64,000 bases of DNA from NCBI RefSeq assembly GCF_008107695.1, contig NZ_VIRG01000066.1, positions 620,001-684,000 on the forward strand, in the 5' to 3' direction. Both the position numbers and the translations under genes were made by a program. This document shows positions 37,837-48,087 of this stretch, piece by piece; position 1 is the stretch's first letter; each line of letters begins with the position of its first letter. The notes beneath the pieces are model-generated. The model made no database searches. It was not told the DNA's origin and saw only the letters and a list, made by a program, of their open reading frames with translations. The DNA comes from Stappia sp. BW2 (lineage in GTDB: Bacteria > Pseudomonadota > Alphaproteobacteria > Rhizobiales > Stappiaceae).

Positions 37837-37893
37837 TGAAAAGGTTTACAGCAGTCAATGTAAAGGTTTACACGACCTATGAAAACGTTTACA
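37837..37893. promoter_or_regulatory. Three tandem LacI-type operators
   Basis: Three near-identical 14-mers follow each other: TGAAAAGGTTTACA (37837-37850), TGTAAAGGTTTACA (37859-37872) and TGAAAACGTTTACA (37880-37893). Their starts are 22 and 21 bp apart, two turns of the helix, so bound dimers would lie on one face. They fill the gap between lacI and importer 1. The consensus TGWAAASGTTTACA is close to known LacI/GalR family sites. Confidence 0.75.
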
Positions 37894-37948
37894 TGACACC
37901 TATGGCGCCAAAGAGGGAGATTGCTTTTGCGCCTTGGGAGGAAAAAGA

Positions 37949-39472
<1,524 letters not shown>

Positions 39473-39474
39473 CC

Positions 39475-40491
39475 ATGATGACCGCGTCAGACGATACAGC
39501 GGCCAAGTCGGCCAAACGGTCTTCCATAGACTTCAAGACAATCGGCCCTGCAGTTGCGCTTTTGATCCTGTGCATCATCGGCTTTCTGCTAAACCCTGCC
39601 TTCATCAGCGAAGGCAACCTGACCAATCTGCTGACGCGTTCCGCCTTCATCGGCATCATCGCGGTCGGGGCGACATTCGTCATCACAGCGGGTGGTATCG
39701 ACCTGTCCGTCGGGTCCATGGCAGCCGCAATTTCCGGTGTCATGATCATCATCATGAACAATGCGATCGAGACCATGGGCAGCGGGGTTCCAACGGTCCT
39801 GCTCGGCTGCGGTCTGGCCATTGTGCTGGGCATCGGTGCCGGCTGGGTGAACGGCACGCTGACGACCAAGGGCAAGATAGAAGCCTTCATCGTGACGCTC
39901 GGCACCATGGGCATCTACCGCTCCCTGGTGACCTATTTTGCAGATGGCGGCACCCTGTCGCTCAACTTCGACATTCGGGGCACCTACCGGCCGGTCTATT
40001 ACGACACGTTCCTGGGTCTGCCCTTCCCCGTCTGGGTTTTCATCGCCGTTGCCATCTGCGGCTGGCTGCTGTTGAACCGCACCGCATTCGGCCGCTACTG
40101 CACGGCCATCGGCTCGAATGAAGCCGTTGCCCGCTACTCGGCGATCAATGTGGACCGGGTGAAAACGCTTACCTATGTCATCCAGGGCCTGTGCGTCTCC
40201 TTTGCCACCATCATCTACGTTCCCCGCCTCGGCTCGGCGTCTGCCTCAACCGGCGTCTTGTGGGAGCTTGAGGCGATCGCCGCGGTGATCATCGGCGGCA
40301 CGGTTCTGAAAGGCGGGTACGGCCGGGTCGGCGGCACAATTCTGGGTGCACTGATCCTCACCACCATCGGCAATATTCTGAACTTCACGGATGTGATCTC
40401 AAACTACCTGAATGGAACCATGCAGGGCCTGATCATCATCGTCGCAGTGTTTCTTCAGCGCAGTGACTGGAAGCTCGGCAAGAGCAAGTAA
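39475..40491 (+). CDS. Sugar ABC importer 1, permease (RbsC-like)
   Basis: 338 residues from ATG 39475, three bases after the ATPase stop. About nine to ten helices are visible, with the BPD_transp_2 signatures GATFVITAGGIDLSVGSMAA and ELEAIAAVIIGGTVLKGGYG. A single permease gene implies a homodimer. It follows the ATPase and precedes the binding protein, so all three form one operon. Confidence 0.94.
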   Translation: MMTASDDTAAKSAKRSSIDFKTIGPAVALLILCIIGFLLNPAFISEGNLTNLLTRSAFIGIIAVGATFVITAGGIDLSVGSMAAAISGVMIIIMNNAIETMGSGVPTVLLGCGLAIVLGIGAGWVNGTLTTKGKIEAFIVTLGTMGIYRSLVTYFADGGTLSLNFDIRGTYRPVYYDTFLGLPFPVWVFIAVAICGWLLLNRTAFGRYCTAIGSNEAVARYSAINVDRVKTLTYVIQGLCVSFATIIYVPRLGSASASTGVLWELEAIAAVIIGGTVLKGGYGRVGGTILGALILTTIGNILNFTDVISNYLNGTMQGLIIIVAVFLQRSDWKLGKSK

Positions 40492-40598
40492 GCCCCTGAG
40501 CTGATTTCAACCGAACCGGGACCCGTCCCCCAAATTAATGACCGGATCGCACCGGACGGGAGAGGTGTGTCCAGATGGCAGCATTGAAGGAGGAAGCA

Positions 40599-41555
40599 AT
40601 GCTCATGAAGAAAGCTTTGGGAGTGATAGCGGTAACCGGTGCGCTGGCCTTTGCGGGCGCTGCGGTTGCGCAGGAAAAGATCAAGATCGGTGTCAGCTAT
40701 CCGACCCCGACCCATGCCTGGGCAGCCGGCATGAACTGGCATGCGGAACAGGCGGAAAAGCGTCTTGAGGCGCTTTATCCGGATGTCGATCTGATCCTGG
40801 TGAACTCGCCGGATCCGGAAGCTCAGGCAAGTGCCCTGGAAGATCTCGTCTCCGTTCACCAGATCGACGCCCTGGTGGTTCTGCCGTTCGAATCCGAACC
40901 GCTGACCGACCCGGTGCTGAACGTCAAGAAATCCGGCGCATGGATCACGGTCGTTGACCGCGGTCTCAGCCAGCCGGGCATCGAAGACCTTTATGTGGCC
41001 GGCAACAACCCGGAACTGGGCCGAGTTTCCGCGCAGTACATGAAGACCCGTCTGAAGGAAGGCGACAACATCGTCATCCTGCGCGGCATTCCGACGGTCA
41101 TCGACAATGAGCGCTTCGACGCGTTCATGGCCGAGATCGAAGGCTCCGGCATCAACGTGCTCGACCACAAGCACGCCAACTGGAACCGCGACGATGGCTT
41201 TGAAGTGATGCAGGACTTCCTGTCCCGCTTCCCGGACATCGACGCAGTCTGGGCCCAGGACGACGATATCGCTATTGGTGTGGTGGCTGCCCTGAAACAG
41301 GCCGGCCGTGACGGCGACGGCATGTTCGTCGTTGGCGGTGCCGGCATGAAGGAAACAATCAAGGCCATCATGGACGGCGAAACGCTGATCCCGGTCGACG
41401 TTCTCTATCCGCCGGCGATGATTGCTACCGCCATGGACCAGACGGTTGCGGCCTTCAAGTCCAACGGCCCGGTTGCCGGCCGCTACATTCTGGGCGCGAC
41501 GCTGATCACGCCGGAGAATGCTGAAAATTACTACTTCCCGGATTCGCCGTTCTAA
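40599..41555 (+). CDS. Sugar ABC importer 1, periplasmic binding protein
   Basis: 318 residues from ATG 40599, with AAGGAGG upstream. A signal peptide (KKALGVIAVTGALAFAGAAV, cut before QEKIKIG) is followed by a two-lobed peripla_BP_4 fold. Lobe 1 has GVSYPTPTHAWAAGMNWHAE and ALVVLPFESEPL. Lobe 2 has AVWAQDDDIAIGVVAALKQA. The binding pocket has the aromatic and Asp residues typical of sugar binders, but the ligand cannot be named. It is downstream of its permease rather than first. Confidence 0.92.
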   Translation: MLMKKALGVIAVTGALAFAGAAVAQEKIKIGVSYPTPTHAWAAGMNWHAEQAEKRLEALYPDVDLILVNSPDPEAQASALEDLVSVHQIDALVVLPFESEPLTDPVLNVKKSGAWITVVDRGLSQPGIEDLYVAGNNPELGRVSAQYMKTRLKEGDNIVILRGIPTVIDNERFDAFMAEIEGSGINVLDHKHANWNRDDGFEVMQDFLSRFPDIDAVWAQDDDIAIGVVAALKQAGRDGDGMFVVGGAGMKETIKAIMDGETLIPVDVLYPPAMIATAMDQTVAAFKSNGPVAGRYILGATLITPENAENYYFPDSPF

Positions 41556-41575
41556 GGCATCGGGCAGTAGCGGGT

Positions 41576-41601
41576 CGGGGTCTTTCGCGATGGGGACCCC
41601 G
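41576..41601 (+). terminator. Hairpin after the importer 1 binding protein gene
   Basis: CGGGGTC (41576-41582) pairs with GACCCCG (41595-41601). There is no U tract, so it probably stabilises the upstream message or lowers read-through into the isomerase gene. Confidence 0.4.
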
Positions 41602-41651
41602 GCCCATCCCGCCCTACCTCCCCTCACCTTCCCCGATTTCTGGAGAATGTC

Positions 41652-42707
41652 ATGAAAACCATAAAGGGTCCGGCGTTGTTTCTCGCCCAGTTTGCCGGGG
41701 ACGAAGCGCCGTTCAACTCCTGGGCGTCGATCACGAAATGGGCTGCGGACTGCGGCTACCTCGGCGTTCAGGTCCCCAGTTGGGACAGCCGGCTGATCGA
41801 TCTTGAAAAGGCTGCCAGCTCCAAGACCTATTGCGACGAATTCATTGGAACGGCGCGCGAGAACGGCGTCGAGATCACAGAGCTTTCCACCCACCTTCAG
41901 GGCCAGCTCGTGGCCGTGCATCCGGCCTATGACACAGCCTTCGACGGTTTTGCCGCACCGCATGTCCATGGCAATCCGGCCGCCCGGCAGGCCTGGGCCG
42001 TCGATCAGGTGAAACTTGCGCTTGCTGCAAGCCGCAATCTCGGCATTTCGGCCCATGCGACCTTTTCCGGCGCGCTTGCCTGGCCCTACGTCTATCCGTG
42101 GCCGCAGAGGCCCGCCGGACTGGTTGAAACCGCCTTTGACGAACTTGCCAGACGCTGGCGTCCGATCCTCGACTATGCCGAGGAAATGGGGGTTGATGTC
42201 TGCTATGAGATCCACCCGGGCGAAGACCTGCACGACGGCATCAGCTTCGAAATGTTTCTGGAGCGTGTCGATGCCCATGATCGCTGCAAGATGCTCTACG
42301 ACCCGTCTCACTATGTGCTGCAGTGCCTCGACTATCTGGACAACATCGACATCTACAAGGACCGGATCGGCATGTTCCACGTCAAGGATGCCGAGTTCAA
42401 TCCGACCGGACGCCAGGGCGTTTATGGTGGCTATCAGTCCTGGGTCGACCGCGCCGGCCGTTTCCGCTCCCTGGGCGATGGTCAGGTTGACTTCGGCGCC
42501 GTCTTTTCCAAGATGGCAGCGAATGATTTTGACGGCTGGGCCGTGGTCGAGTGGGAATGCTGCCTGAAACACCCTGAAGACGGTGCCCGCGAAGGCGCGG
42601 ACTTCGTGAAGGCTCACATCATTCGCGTGACCGAAAAGGCTTTCGACGATTTTGCCGATGGCGGCAGCGACGAGGCAGCCAACCGGAAGATGTTGGGGAT
42701 CGGGTAA
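41652..42707 (+). CDS. Xylose-isomerase-like TIM-barrel sugar isomerase/epimerase
   Basis: 351 residues. AP_endonuc_2 TIM barrel. The metal ligands expected at the ends of the strands are visible: Glu in VCYEIHPGED, Asp in MLYDPSHYVLQ, His in GMFHVKDAEFN and Glu in WAVVEWECCLKHP. Such enzymes isomerise or epimerise free or keto sugars and polyols with a divalent metal. It follows importer 1 and precedes a Gfo/Idh/MocA oxidoreductase with no kinase nearby, a set seen in 3-keto-sugar catabolism. That pathway is inferred. Confidence 0.88.
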   Translation: MKTIKGPALFLAQFAGDEAPFNSWASITKWAADCGYLGVQVPSWDSRLIDLEKAASSKTYCDEFIGTARENGVEITELSTHLQGQLVAVHPAYDTAFDGFAAPHVHGNPAARQAWAVDQVKLALAASRNLGISAHATFSGALAWPYVYPWPQRPAGLVETAFDELARRWRPILDYAEEMGVDVCYEIHPGEDLHDGISFEMFLERVDAHDRCKMLYDPSHYVLQCLDYLDNIDIYKDRIGMFHVKDAEFNPTGRQGVYGGYQSWVDRAGRFRSLGDGQVDFGAVFSKMAANDFDGWAVVEWECCLKHPEDGAREGADFVKAHIIRVTEKAFDDFADGGSDEAANRKMLGIG

Positions 42708-42768
42708 CCCTCTTCCCCGGCAATAGTCCCTCATGAGAGTTGAACACCAAAGTCCGCAACCGGCACAA

Positions 42769-42867
42769 CCTCATCCTGAGGAGCACCGCCAGGTCCGTCT
42801 CGAAGGACGGACTGCCACCTCCAGACACGTGGCCCCTCCTTCGAGACAGCGCTTCCTCAGGACGAGG
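42769..42867. repeat. Palindromic intergenic repeat, copy B
   Basis: It shares with copies A and C the left arm CCTCATCCTGAGGAGC, the motif GTCTCGAAGGA, CCTTCGAGACAGCGC and the right arm CCTCAGGACGAGG. The inner stem is more decayed than in copy C. It lies between the isomerase gene and the operator of the oxidoreductase gene. Confidence 0.88.
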
Positions 42868-42889
42868 ATTCCAATATGTAAACAAAGCG

Positions 42890-42903
42890 TGTAATCGATT
42901 ACA
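42890..42903. promoter_or_regulatory. Perfect 14-bp LacI-type palindrome upstream of the oxidoreductase
   Basis: TGTAATCGATTACA, fully symmetric, 43 bp before the start of the Gfo/Idh/MocA gene. It has the size and central CG of LacI/GalR family operators but a core unlike the TGWAAASGTTTACA set at 37837-37893, so a different regulator may act here. Confidence 0.6.
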
Positions 42904-42946
42904 GTGCTCGGCACGATAGAGCAGAAACAGTTTCAGGAGGAGCGAC

Positions 42947-44107
42947 ATGGCCATCGAAGGAAAAGACAGCGCGCGAACACGTCCGATCAGGCTCGGTATG
43001 GTCGGCGGCGGCAAGGATGCCTTTATCGGCGCCGTTCACCGGATTGCCGCGCGCATCGACGGCGCTTACGAGCTTGTGGCAGGCGCCCTGTCTTCCACCC
43101 CGGAGAAGGCACTTGAATCGGGCCATGCGCTTGGGCTCAAGGAAGACCGCATTTACGGTTCCTTCGCGGACATGGCCAAGCGGGAAGCCAGGTTGAAGGA
43201 CGGTATCGAGGCCGTCGCCATCGTCACGCCAAACCACATGCACTATCCGGCGGCGAAGGAATTCCTGAAACGCGGAATCCATGTCATCTGTGACAAGCCG
43301 CTGACCTCGATCTTGGCGGATGCCAAAAAATTCGTGAAGGCAGCGGAAAGCTCCGATGCGCTGTTCTTCCTGACCCACAATTATACCGGCTATCCGATGG
43401 TCCGCCAGGCCCGCGAGATGGTGGCAAATGGCGATCTCGGCACGATCCGTGTCGTTCAGGTGGAATACCCCCAGGACTGGCTGACGGAAGAACAGCACAA
43501 CAAGCAGGCTGAATGGCGCACCGACCCGGCGCGCACGGGGCTTGGCGGCTCGACGGGCGACATCGGCACGCATGCCTATAACCTTGCCTGTTTCATCACC
43601 GGCGAGCCTGCGGAAAGCCTTGCAGCCGACCTGCAGTCCTTCGTGCCCGGCCGGCAGGTGGATGACAACGGCCATGTGATGCTGCGCTACGCCAGCGGCG
43701 CGCGCGGCATGTTGTGGTGTTCGCAGGTGGCGCCCGGCAACGAAAACAACCTCAAGATCCGCATCTATGGCGACAAGGGCGGGCTCGAGTGGCATCAGGA
43801 AGACCCCAACTATCTTCACTACACTGCGTTCGGTAAGCCGAAGCAGCTTCTGACACGTGGCGGTGCGGGCATGCTCGACAGCATCGCCTCCGCCACGCGC
43901 GTGCCGCCGGGCCACCCGGAAGGTTATCTGGAAGGCTTTGCCAACCTCTACAAGGATGCCGCCGAGGCGATCCGCGCTCATCAGGCCGGCAAGGATGCGG
44001 CCTCGCTGGTGCCGGGCATCACGGACGGGCTTGCGGGCGTGCGTTTTGTCGACGCCTGTGTCCGCTCCTCGTCGAGAAATGCTGCCTGGGTGAAGCTGGA
44101 CGGCTAA
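42947..44107 (+). CDS. Gfo/Idh/MocA-family sugar oxidoreductase
   Basis: 386 residues, with AGGAGG upstream. The N-terminal Rossmann domain binds NAD(P) ([20 protein letters not shown]) and has the family motif CDKPLTS (in place of EKP). The C-terminal alpha/beta domain has the catalytic Asp/His motif [13 protein letters not shown]. These enzymes oxidise a sugar hydroxyl, often at C3 or C1. Neighbouring importer 1 and the isomerase suggest they act on the same sugar. A terminator follows. The substrate is unknown. Confidence 0.9.
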   Translation: MAIEGKDSARTRPIRLGMVGGGKDAFIGAVHRIAARIDGAYELVAGALSSTPEKALESGHALGLKEDRIYGSFADMAKREARLKDGIEAVAIVTPNHMHYPAAKEFLKRGIHVICDKPLTSILADAKKFVKAAESSDALFFLTHNYTGYPMVRQAREMVANGDLGTIRVVQVEYPQDWLTEEQHNKQAEWRTDPARTGLGGSTGDIGTHAYNLACFITGEPAESLAADLQSFVPGRQVDDNGHVMLRYASGARGMLWCSQVAPGNENNLKIRIYGDKGGLEWHQEDPNYLHYTAFGKPKQLLTRGGAGMLDSIASATRVPPGHPEGYLEGFANLYKDAAEAIRAHQAGKDAASLVPGITDGLAGVRFVDACVRSSSRNAAWVKLDG

Positions 44108-44499
44108 CCGTGCCCGTGTTCGCATTCCCTGAAGCCCGGGCCTTGCACCCGGGCTTTTGCCGTTCTTCAGAAAGGGCTGCCATTGGAAAGAACATCGCCG
44201 CCCCAGGATGACAGCACGCAAGCTTCAATCCGACCTCGTCTTGCCATGGATTGGCCAGGGTCTCCACACCGTTTCCCTGCCTCTGACACGGCTTGTACAA
44301 CCAGCCCTGCCACACCATGGATTGCAGAACCAAGCCCGAAAACGCCCCGGCTCGAAGGCACTCAATGTCCATTTTAATGAATTTATTTCAGATACTTAGA
44401 CGTCCCATTCGCACCGCACAACGTTCCTCGCTTTACAAAAGTAATAAAGTAATACTTAATGCCATTCGTGAGGATAACACACCTTGTGGAGGAGACCCT
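44108..44499 (+). other. Intergenic region before importer 2 (terminator plus promoter)
   Basis: 392 bp. The left end holds the oxidoreductase terminator (44132-44158). The right half becomes AT-rich (TTTACAAAAGTAATAAAGTA around 44431-44450) and must contain the importer 2 promoter. AAGTA...TACTT symmetry is seen but no firm operator. No gene is supported, and the open frame that extends the binding protein upstream is rejected for lack of a signal peptide. Confidence 0.5.
44132..44158 (+). terminator. Rho-independent terminator after the oxidoreductase gene
   Basis: AAGCCCGGG (44132-44140) pairs with CCCGGGCTT (44148-44156), a 9-bp stem with a 7-nt loop and a short T run. Confidence 0.8.
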
Positions 44500-45453
44500 A
44501 TGAAACTCAAGGCAATGCTAATTGCCGGGGCACTGTCGTTTGTCCCGATGACCGCCATGGCTGCCGATCTGACCATCGGTTTTTCGCAGATCGGATCTGA
44601 ATCCGGTTGGCGCGCCGCTGAAACCACAGTCACCAAACAGGAAGCTGAAAAGCGCGGTATCGATCTGAAATTTGCCGACGCTCAGCAGAAACAGGAAAAC
44701 CAGATCAAGGCGATCCGGTCCTTCATCGCGCAGGGCGTCGATGCGATCCTGCTCGCCCCGGTGGTTGCAACCGGTTGGGACGACGTTCTGGAAGAAGCGA
44801 AGGACGCAGAGATCCCGGTCGTGCTGCTTGACCGGACTGTCGATGCACCGGAAGACCTCTATATGACCGCGGTTACGTCCGACCTCGTTCACGAAGGCAG
44901 CGTCGCCGGCCAGTGGCTGGTTGACGAAACCGCCGGCGAGAAATGCGACATCGTCGAACTGCAGGGAACGACCGGTTCCAGCCCGGCCATCGACCGCAAG
45001 AAGGGCTTCGAACAGGCGATTTCCGGCCATGACAACCTGAACATCGTTCGCAGCCAGACCGGCGACTTCACCCGCAGCCAGGGCAAGGTCGTGATGGAAA
45101 GCTTCCTGAAAGCCGTGGGCGGCGACAATATCTGCGCCCTCTACGCCCATAACGACGATATGGCCGTCGGTGCGATCCAGGCAATCAAGGAAGCTGGCCT
45201 GAAGCCGGGCGAAGACATCAAGATCGTTTCGATCGACAGTGTTCCGGACATCCATCTGGCGATGGCGAACGGCGAAGCCAATGCCACCATCGAGCTGACC
45301 CCGAACATGGCCGGCCCGGCACTCGACGCGCTTGAAGCCTACCTCGCCGACGGCACCACGCCGCCGAAGTGGATCCAGACCGAGTCAAAACTCTACACGC
45401 TCAAAGATGATAACATGGCCATCTACGAGATGAAGAAAGACCTGGGATACTAA
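44500..45453 (+). CDS. ytfQ: Sugar ABC importer 2, periplasmic binding protein (YtfQ-like)
   Basis: 317 residues from ATG 44500, with GGAGGAGA upstream. A signal peptide (KLKAMLIAGALSFVPMTAMA, cut before ADLTIG) precedes a binding-protein fold very like E. coli YtfQ, the galactofuranose binder: GFSQIGSESGWRAAETTVTK, DAQQKQENQIKAIRSFIAQG, APVVATGWDDVLEEAKDAEI and VPDIHLAMANGEANATIELT. First gene of an operon with an ATPase, two permeases and a regulator. Galactofuranose or another furanose such as arabinofuranose is the likely ligand, by homology. Confidence 0.92.
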   Translation: MKLKAMLIAGALSFVPMTAMAADLTIGFSQIGSESGWRAAETTVTKQEAEKRGIDLKFADAQQKQENQIKAIRSFIAQGVDAILLAPVVATGWDDVLEEAKDAEIPVVLLDRTVDAPEDLYMTAVTSDLVHEGSVAGQWLVDETAGEKCDIVELQGTTGSSPAIDRKKGFEQAISGHDNLNIVRSQTGDFTRSQGKVVMESFLKAVGGDNICALYAHNDDMAVGAIQAIKEAGLKPGEDIKIVSIDSVPDIHLAMANGEANATIELTPNMAGPALDALEAYLADGTTPPKWIQTESKLYTLKDDNMAIYEMKKDLGY

Positions 45454-45465
45454 GAACGATCCCGG

Positions 45466-45489
45466 TGCCGGGCGGCTCGCTGCCCGGCA
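45466..45489 (+). terminator. Hairpin between the YtfQ-like and ATPase genes
   Basis: TGCCGGGC (45466-45473) pairs with GCCCGGCA (45482-45489). Hairpins at this place usually protect the binding-protein message and let only part of transcription through to the transport genes. Confidence 0.55.
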
Positions 45490-45532
45490 TCTCAAGGTTC
45501 CAGGTAGACTGACTTTCGGGGGAAGCCGATAC

Positions 45533-47047
45533 ATGGCGAGCGTAACCGACCCTGTGCTCGAATGCCGGGGCATATCCAAATTCTTTCCGGGGGCCATAGC
45601 GCTGGATGCGGTGGACCTGACCCTTTATCCGGGTGAAGTACATGCACTGCTCGGCGAAAACGGCGCCGGGAAATCCACCCTTATCAAGTGCCTGACCGGA
45701 GCCTACCGGCGCGACGCCGGCACCATCGTCCTGAACAACCAGGAAATCTCGCCCAACAGCACCCAGGACAGCCAGAAACTGGGGATCGGCACCGTTTATC
45801 AGGAAGTGAACCTTCTGCCGAACCTGACTGTTGCAGAGAACCTTTTTCTCGGCCGCCAGCCGATGTGGCACGGCTTCATTTCCCAGCGCAAGATGATGAA
45901 GATGGCGCGGGATCTGCTTGCCGAATTCGGCCTCTCCGTCAATCCGGCCGAACCACTGTCGGCCTATTCCGTTGCCGTGCAGCAGGTGGTCGCGATTGCG
46001 CGCGCCGTGGAGCTTTCCGGCAAGGTTCTGATACTGGACGAACCGACCGCCAGTCTCGACCGGGACGAGGTCGAGCTTGTTTTCTCGGTCATCGAAAAAC
46101 TGAAGGCACGCGGCCTTGCCATTGTGTTCATCACGCATTTTCTGGATCAGGTGTTCGAGATATCCGACCGTGCGACCGTCTTGAGAAACGGCCGTGTTGT
46201 CGGCACAAGGCGCCTTGCGGACGCGAGCCAGACCGACATCGTGACGCTGATGCTGGGCCGGCAGCTGGAAGACCGCATCCACGATCGCGCGCCTTCGGTC
46301 ACCGGCGATAAATTGATAGAGCTTACCAACTTCGGCAAACGCGGCATGATCACGCCGTTTGATCTGACCATTCGCAAGGGCGAGGTTGTCGGTCTTGCCG
46401 GGCTGTTGGGCTCCGGGCGCACGGAAACCGCCGAACTCATCTTCGGCGCTGTTCAGGCAGACCAGGGCGACGCGCGTCTGGAAGGCAAGAAGATCAGCAT
46501 CCGGAACCCGCGCGAGGCTGTTGCGCACCGTTTTGCGCTCTGCCCGGAGGACCGCAAGAGTGACGGTATTGTCGGCGATCTCTCCGTACGGGAGAATATC
46601 ATTCTGGCCCTCCAGGCACGCCAGGGCTGGTTCCGGCCCCTGCCGAAAGCCAAGGTCAATGAACTGGCGGAAGCCTATGTGAAGGCGCTCGACATTCGCC
46701 TTGCCAGCCTGGATATGCCGATCCGCCTGCTCTCCGGCGGCAATCAGCAAAAGGCGCTGCTTGCCAGATGGCTGGCGACCAATCCGGCGCTCCTGATCCT
46801 GGACGAGCCGACGCGCGGCATCGATGTGGGTGCACATGCGGAAATCATCGCGCTCATCGAAAAACTCCGCGAGGACGGCATGGCACTTCTTGTGGCCTCC
46901 TCCGAACTGGAAGAGCTCGTTGCCTATTCCACCCGGGTGATCGTGCTGCGAGACCGGCGCCAGGTTTGCGAACTTGCCGGTGACGAGATCACCACCTCCA
47001 ACATCGTCGCAGCCATCGCCGACGAGCCCATGGCGGAGGCCGTGTGA
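45533..47047 (+). CDS. ytfR: Sugar ABC importer 2, double ATPase (YtfR-like)
   Basis: 504 residues with two fused nucleotide-binding domains. The first has [29 protein letters not shown] (a degenerate signature) and [11 protein letters not shown]. The second has [26 protein letters not shown] and [13 protein letters not shown]. This matches the YtfR/RbsA group. It energises furanose uptake through the two permeases that follow, and its stop overlaps the next start by one base (TGATG). Confidence 0.93.
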   Translation: MASVTDPVLECRGISKFFPGAIALDAVDLTLYPGEVHALLGENGAGKSTLIKCLTGAYRRDAGTIVLNNQEISPNSTQDSQKLGIGTVYQEVNLLPNLTVAENLFLGRQPMWHGFISQRKMMKMARDLLAEFGLSVNPAEPLSAYSVAVQQVVAIARAVELSGKVLILDEPTASLDRDEVELVFSVIEKLKARGLAIVFITHFLDQVFEISDRATVLRNGRVVGTRRLADASQTDIVTLMLGRQLEDRIHDRAPSVTGDKLIELTNFGKRGMITPFDLTIRKGEVVGLAGLLGSGRTETAELIFGAVQADQGDARLEGKKISIRNPREAVAHRFALCPEDRKSDGIVGDLSVRENIILALQARQGWFRPLPKAKVNELAEAYVKALDIRLASLDMPIRLLSGGNQQKALLARWLATNPALLILDEPTRGIDVGAHAEIIALIEKLREDGMALLVASSELEELVAYSTRVIVLRDRRQVCELAGDEITTSNIVAAIADEPMAEAV

Positions 47048-48087
47048 TGACCGCTCATGTTCACAACACTTTCCGGCGGATCACGCCGCAGCTGATCATT
47101 CTGGCTGCCGTGCTGCTGCTGAACTTCATGGTCTTTCCGGATTTCTTCCGGATCGAATTTCAGAACGGCCGTCTTTTCGGCAACCTGATCGACGTCCTCA
47201 ATCGGGGCGCACCGACAGCCCTCCTGTGCATCGGCATGACGCTGGTCATCGCGACCAGGGGCATTGATCTGTCGGTGGGCGCCGTTATGGCAATTGCCGG
47301 TGCGGTTGCCGCCTCCCTCGCCGTCGATGGGCACGGCTGGCAGGTCGCGCTTACCGGAGCACTTGCCGTCGGGGCGCTCTGCGGTATGTGGAACGGCGTG
47401 CTGGTTGCCGTCCTGCGCATTCAGCCGATCGTCGCGACGCTGGTGCTGATGGTGGCCGGACGCGGCATTGCCCAGTTGGTGACGGAAGGAACCATCCTGA
47501 CCTTCCTGGATCCGGGCCTTATCCACCTGGGAGCCGGAACCATACTCGGCATTCCAACGCCAATCCTGATCTGGATCGCGCTCGGGCTGGCTGTCACGGC
47601 GGCGGTTCGCAAGACGGCGCTCGGCATGCTGATCGAGGCAATCGGCATCAACGAGAGTTCTTCTCGTCTTGCGGGCATCAACAGCCGCGTGCTGATCATC
47701 TCGGTCTATCTGATTTCAGGTGTCTGCGCCGCGCTTGCGGGTGTCATCGTCGCAGCCGACATCAAGGGGGCGGACGCCAACAATGCCGGTCTCTGGCTGG
47801 AGCTTGATGCCATCCTGGCCGTGGTGATCGGCGGCAACTCCCTGCTTGGCGGACGCTTTTCCATCGTCGCGTCGCTGCTGGGAGCGTTGATCATCCAGTC
47901 GGTCAATTCGGTCATCCTGCTGTCCGGCATGCCGCCTGAGTTCAACCTGATCATCAAGGCGCTGATCATCATCGCGATCCTGGTCATCCAGTCTCCGACC
48001 GTAAAACACGCGCTTTACATCTTGCGGGCTTCTGCGGAGCCCCAGCCGTCCGAGCCCATCAAGGAAGCGAAAGAAAGCCCGCAATGA
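47047..48087 (+). CDS. ytfT: Sugar ABC importer 2, permease (YtfT-like)
   Basis: 346 residues from ATG 47047. An in-frame GTG three bases earlier is possible. It has nine to ten helices with the CUT2 permease motifs CIGMTLVIATRGIDLSVGAV and LELDAILAVVIGGNSLLGGR. A second, related permease follows with a 4-bp overlap, so the two probably form a heterodimer as YtfT/YjfF do in E. coli. Confidence 0.92.
   Translation: MTAHVHNTFRRITPQLIILAAVLLLNFMVFPDFFRIEFQNGRLFGNLIDVLNRGAPTALLCIGMTLVIATRGIDLSVGAVMAIAGAVAASLAVDGHGWQVALTGALAVGALCGMWNGVLVAVLRIQPIVATLVLMVAGRGIAQLVTEGTILTFLDPGLIHLGAGTILGIPTPILIWIALGLAVTAAVRKTALGMLIEAIGINESSSRLAGINSRVLIISVYLISGVCAALAGVIVAADIKGADANNAGLWLELDAILAVVIGGNSLLGGRFSIVASLLGALIIQSVNSVILLSGMPPEFNLIIKALIIIAILVIQSPTVKHALYILRASAEPQPSEPIKEAKESPQ

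Noticed and set aside
40455..42734. 759-codon open frame on the minus strand
   Set aside because: It is antisense to the importer 1 binding protein and the isomerase, both with clear families, signal peptide and ribosome sites. Long antisense frames are expected in GC-rich DNA with strong codon bias. Its product shows no family features.
45401..46837. 478-codon minus-strand frame opposite the YtfR-like ATPase
   Set aside because: Shadow of the ATPase, with no domain features and no start signal.
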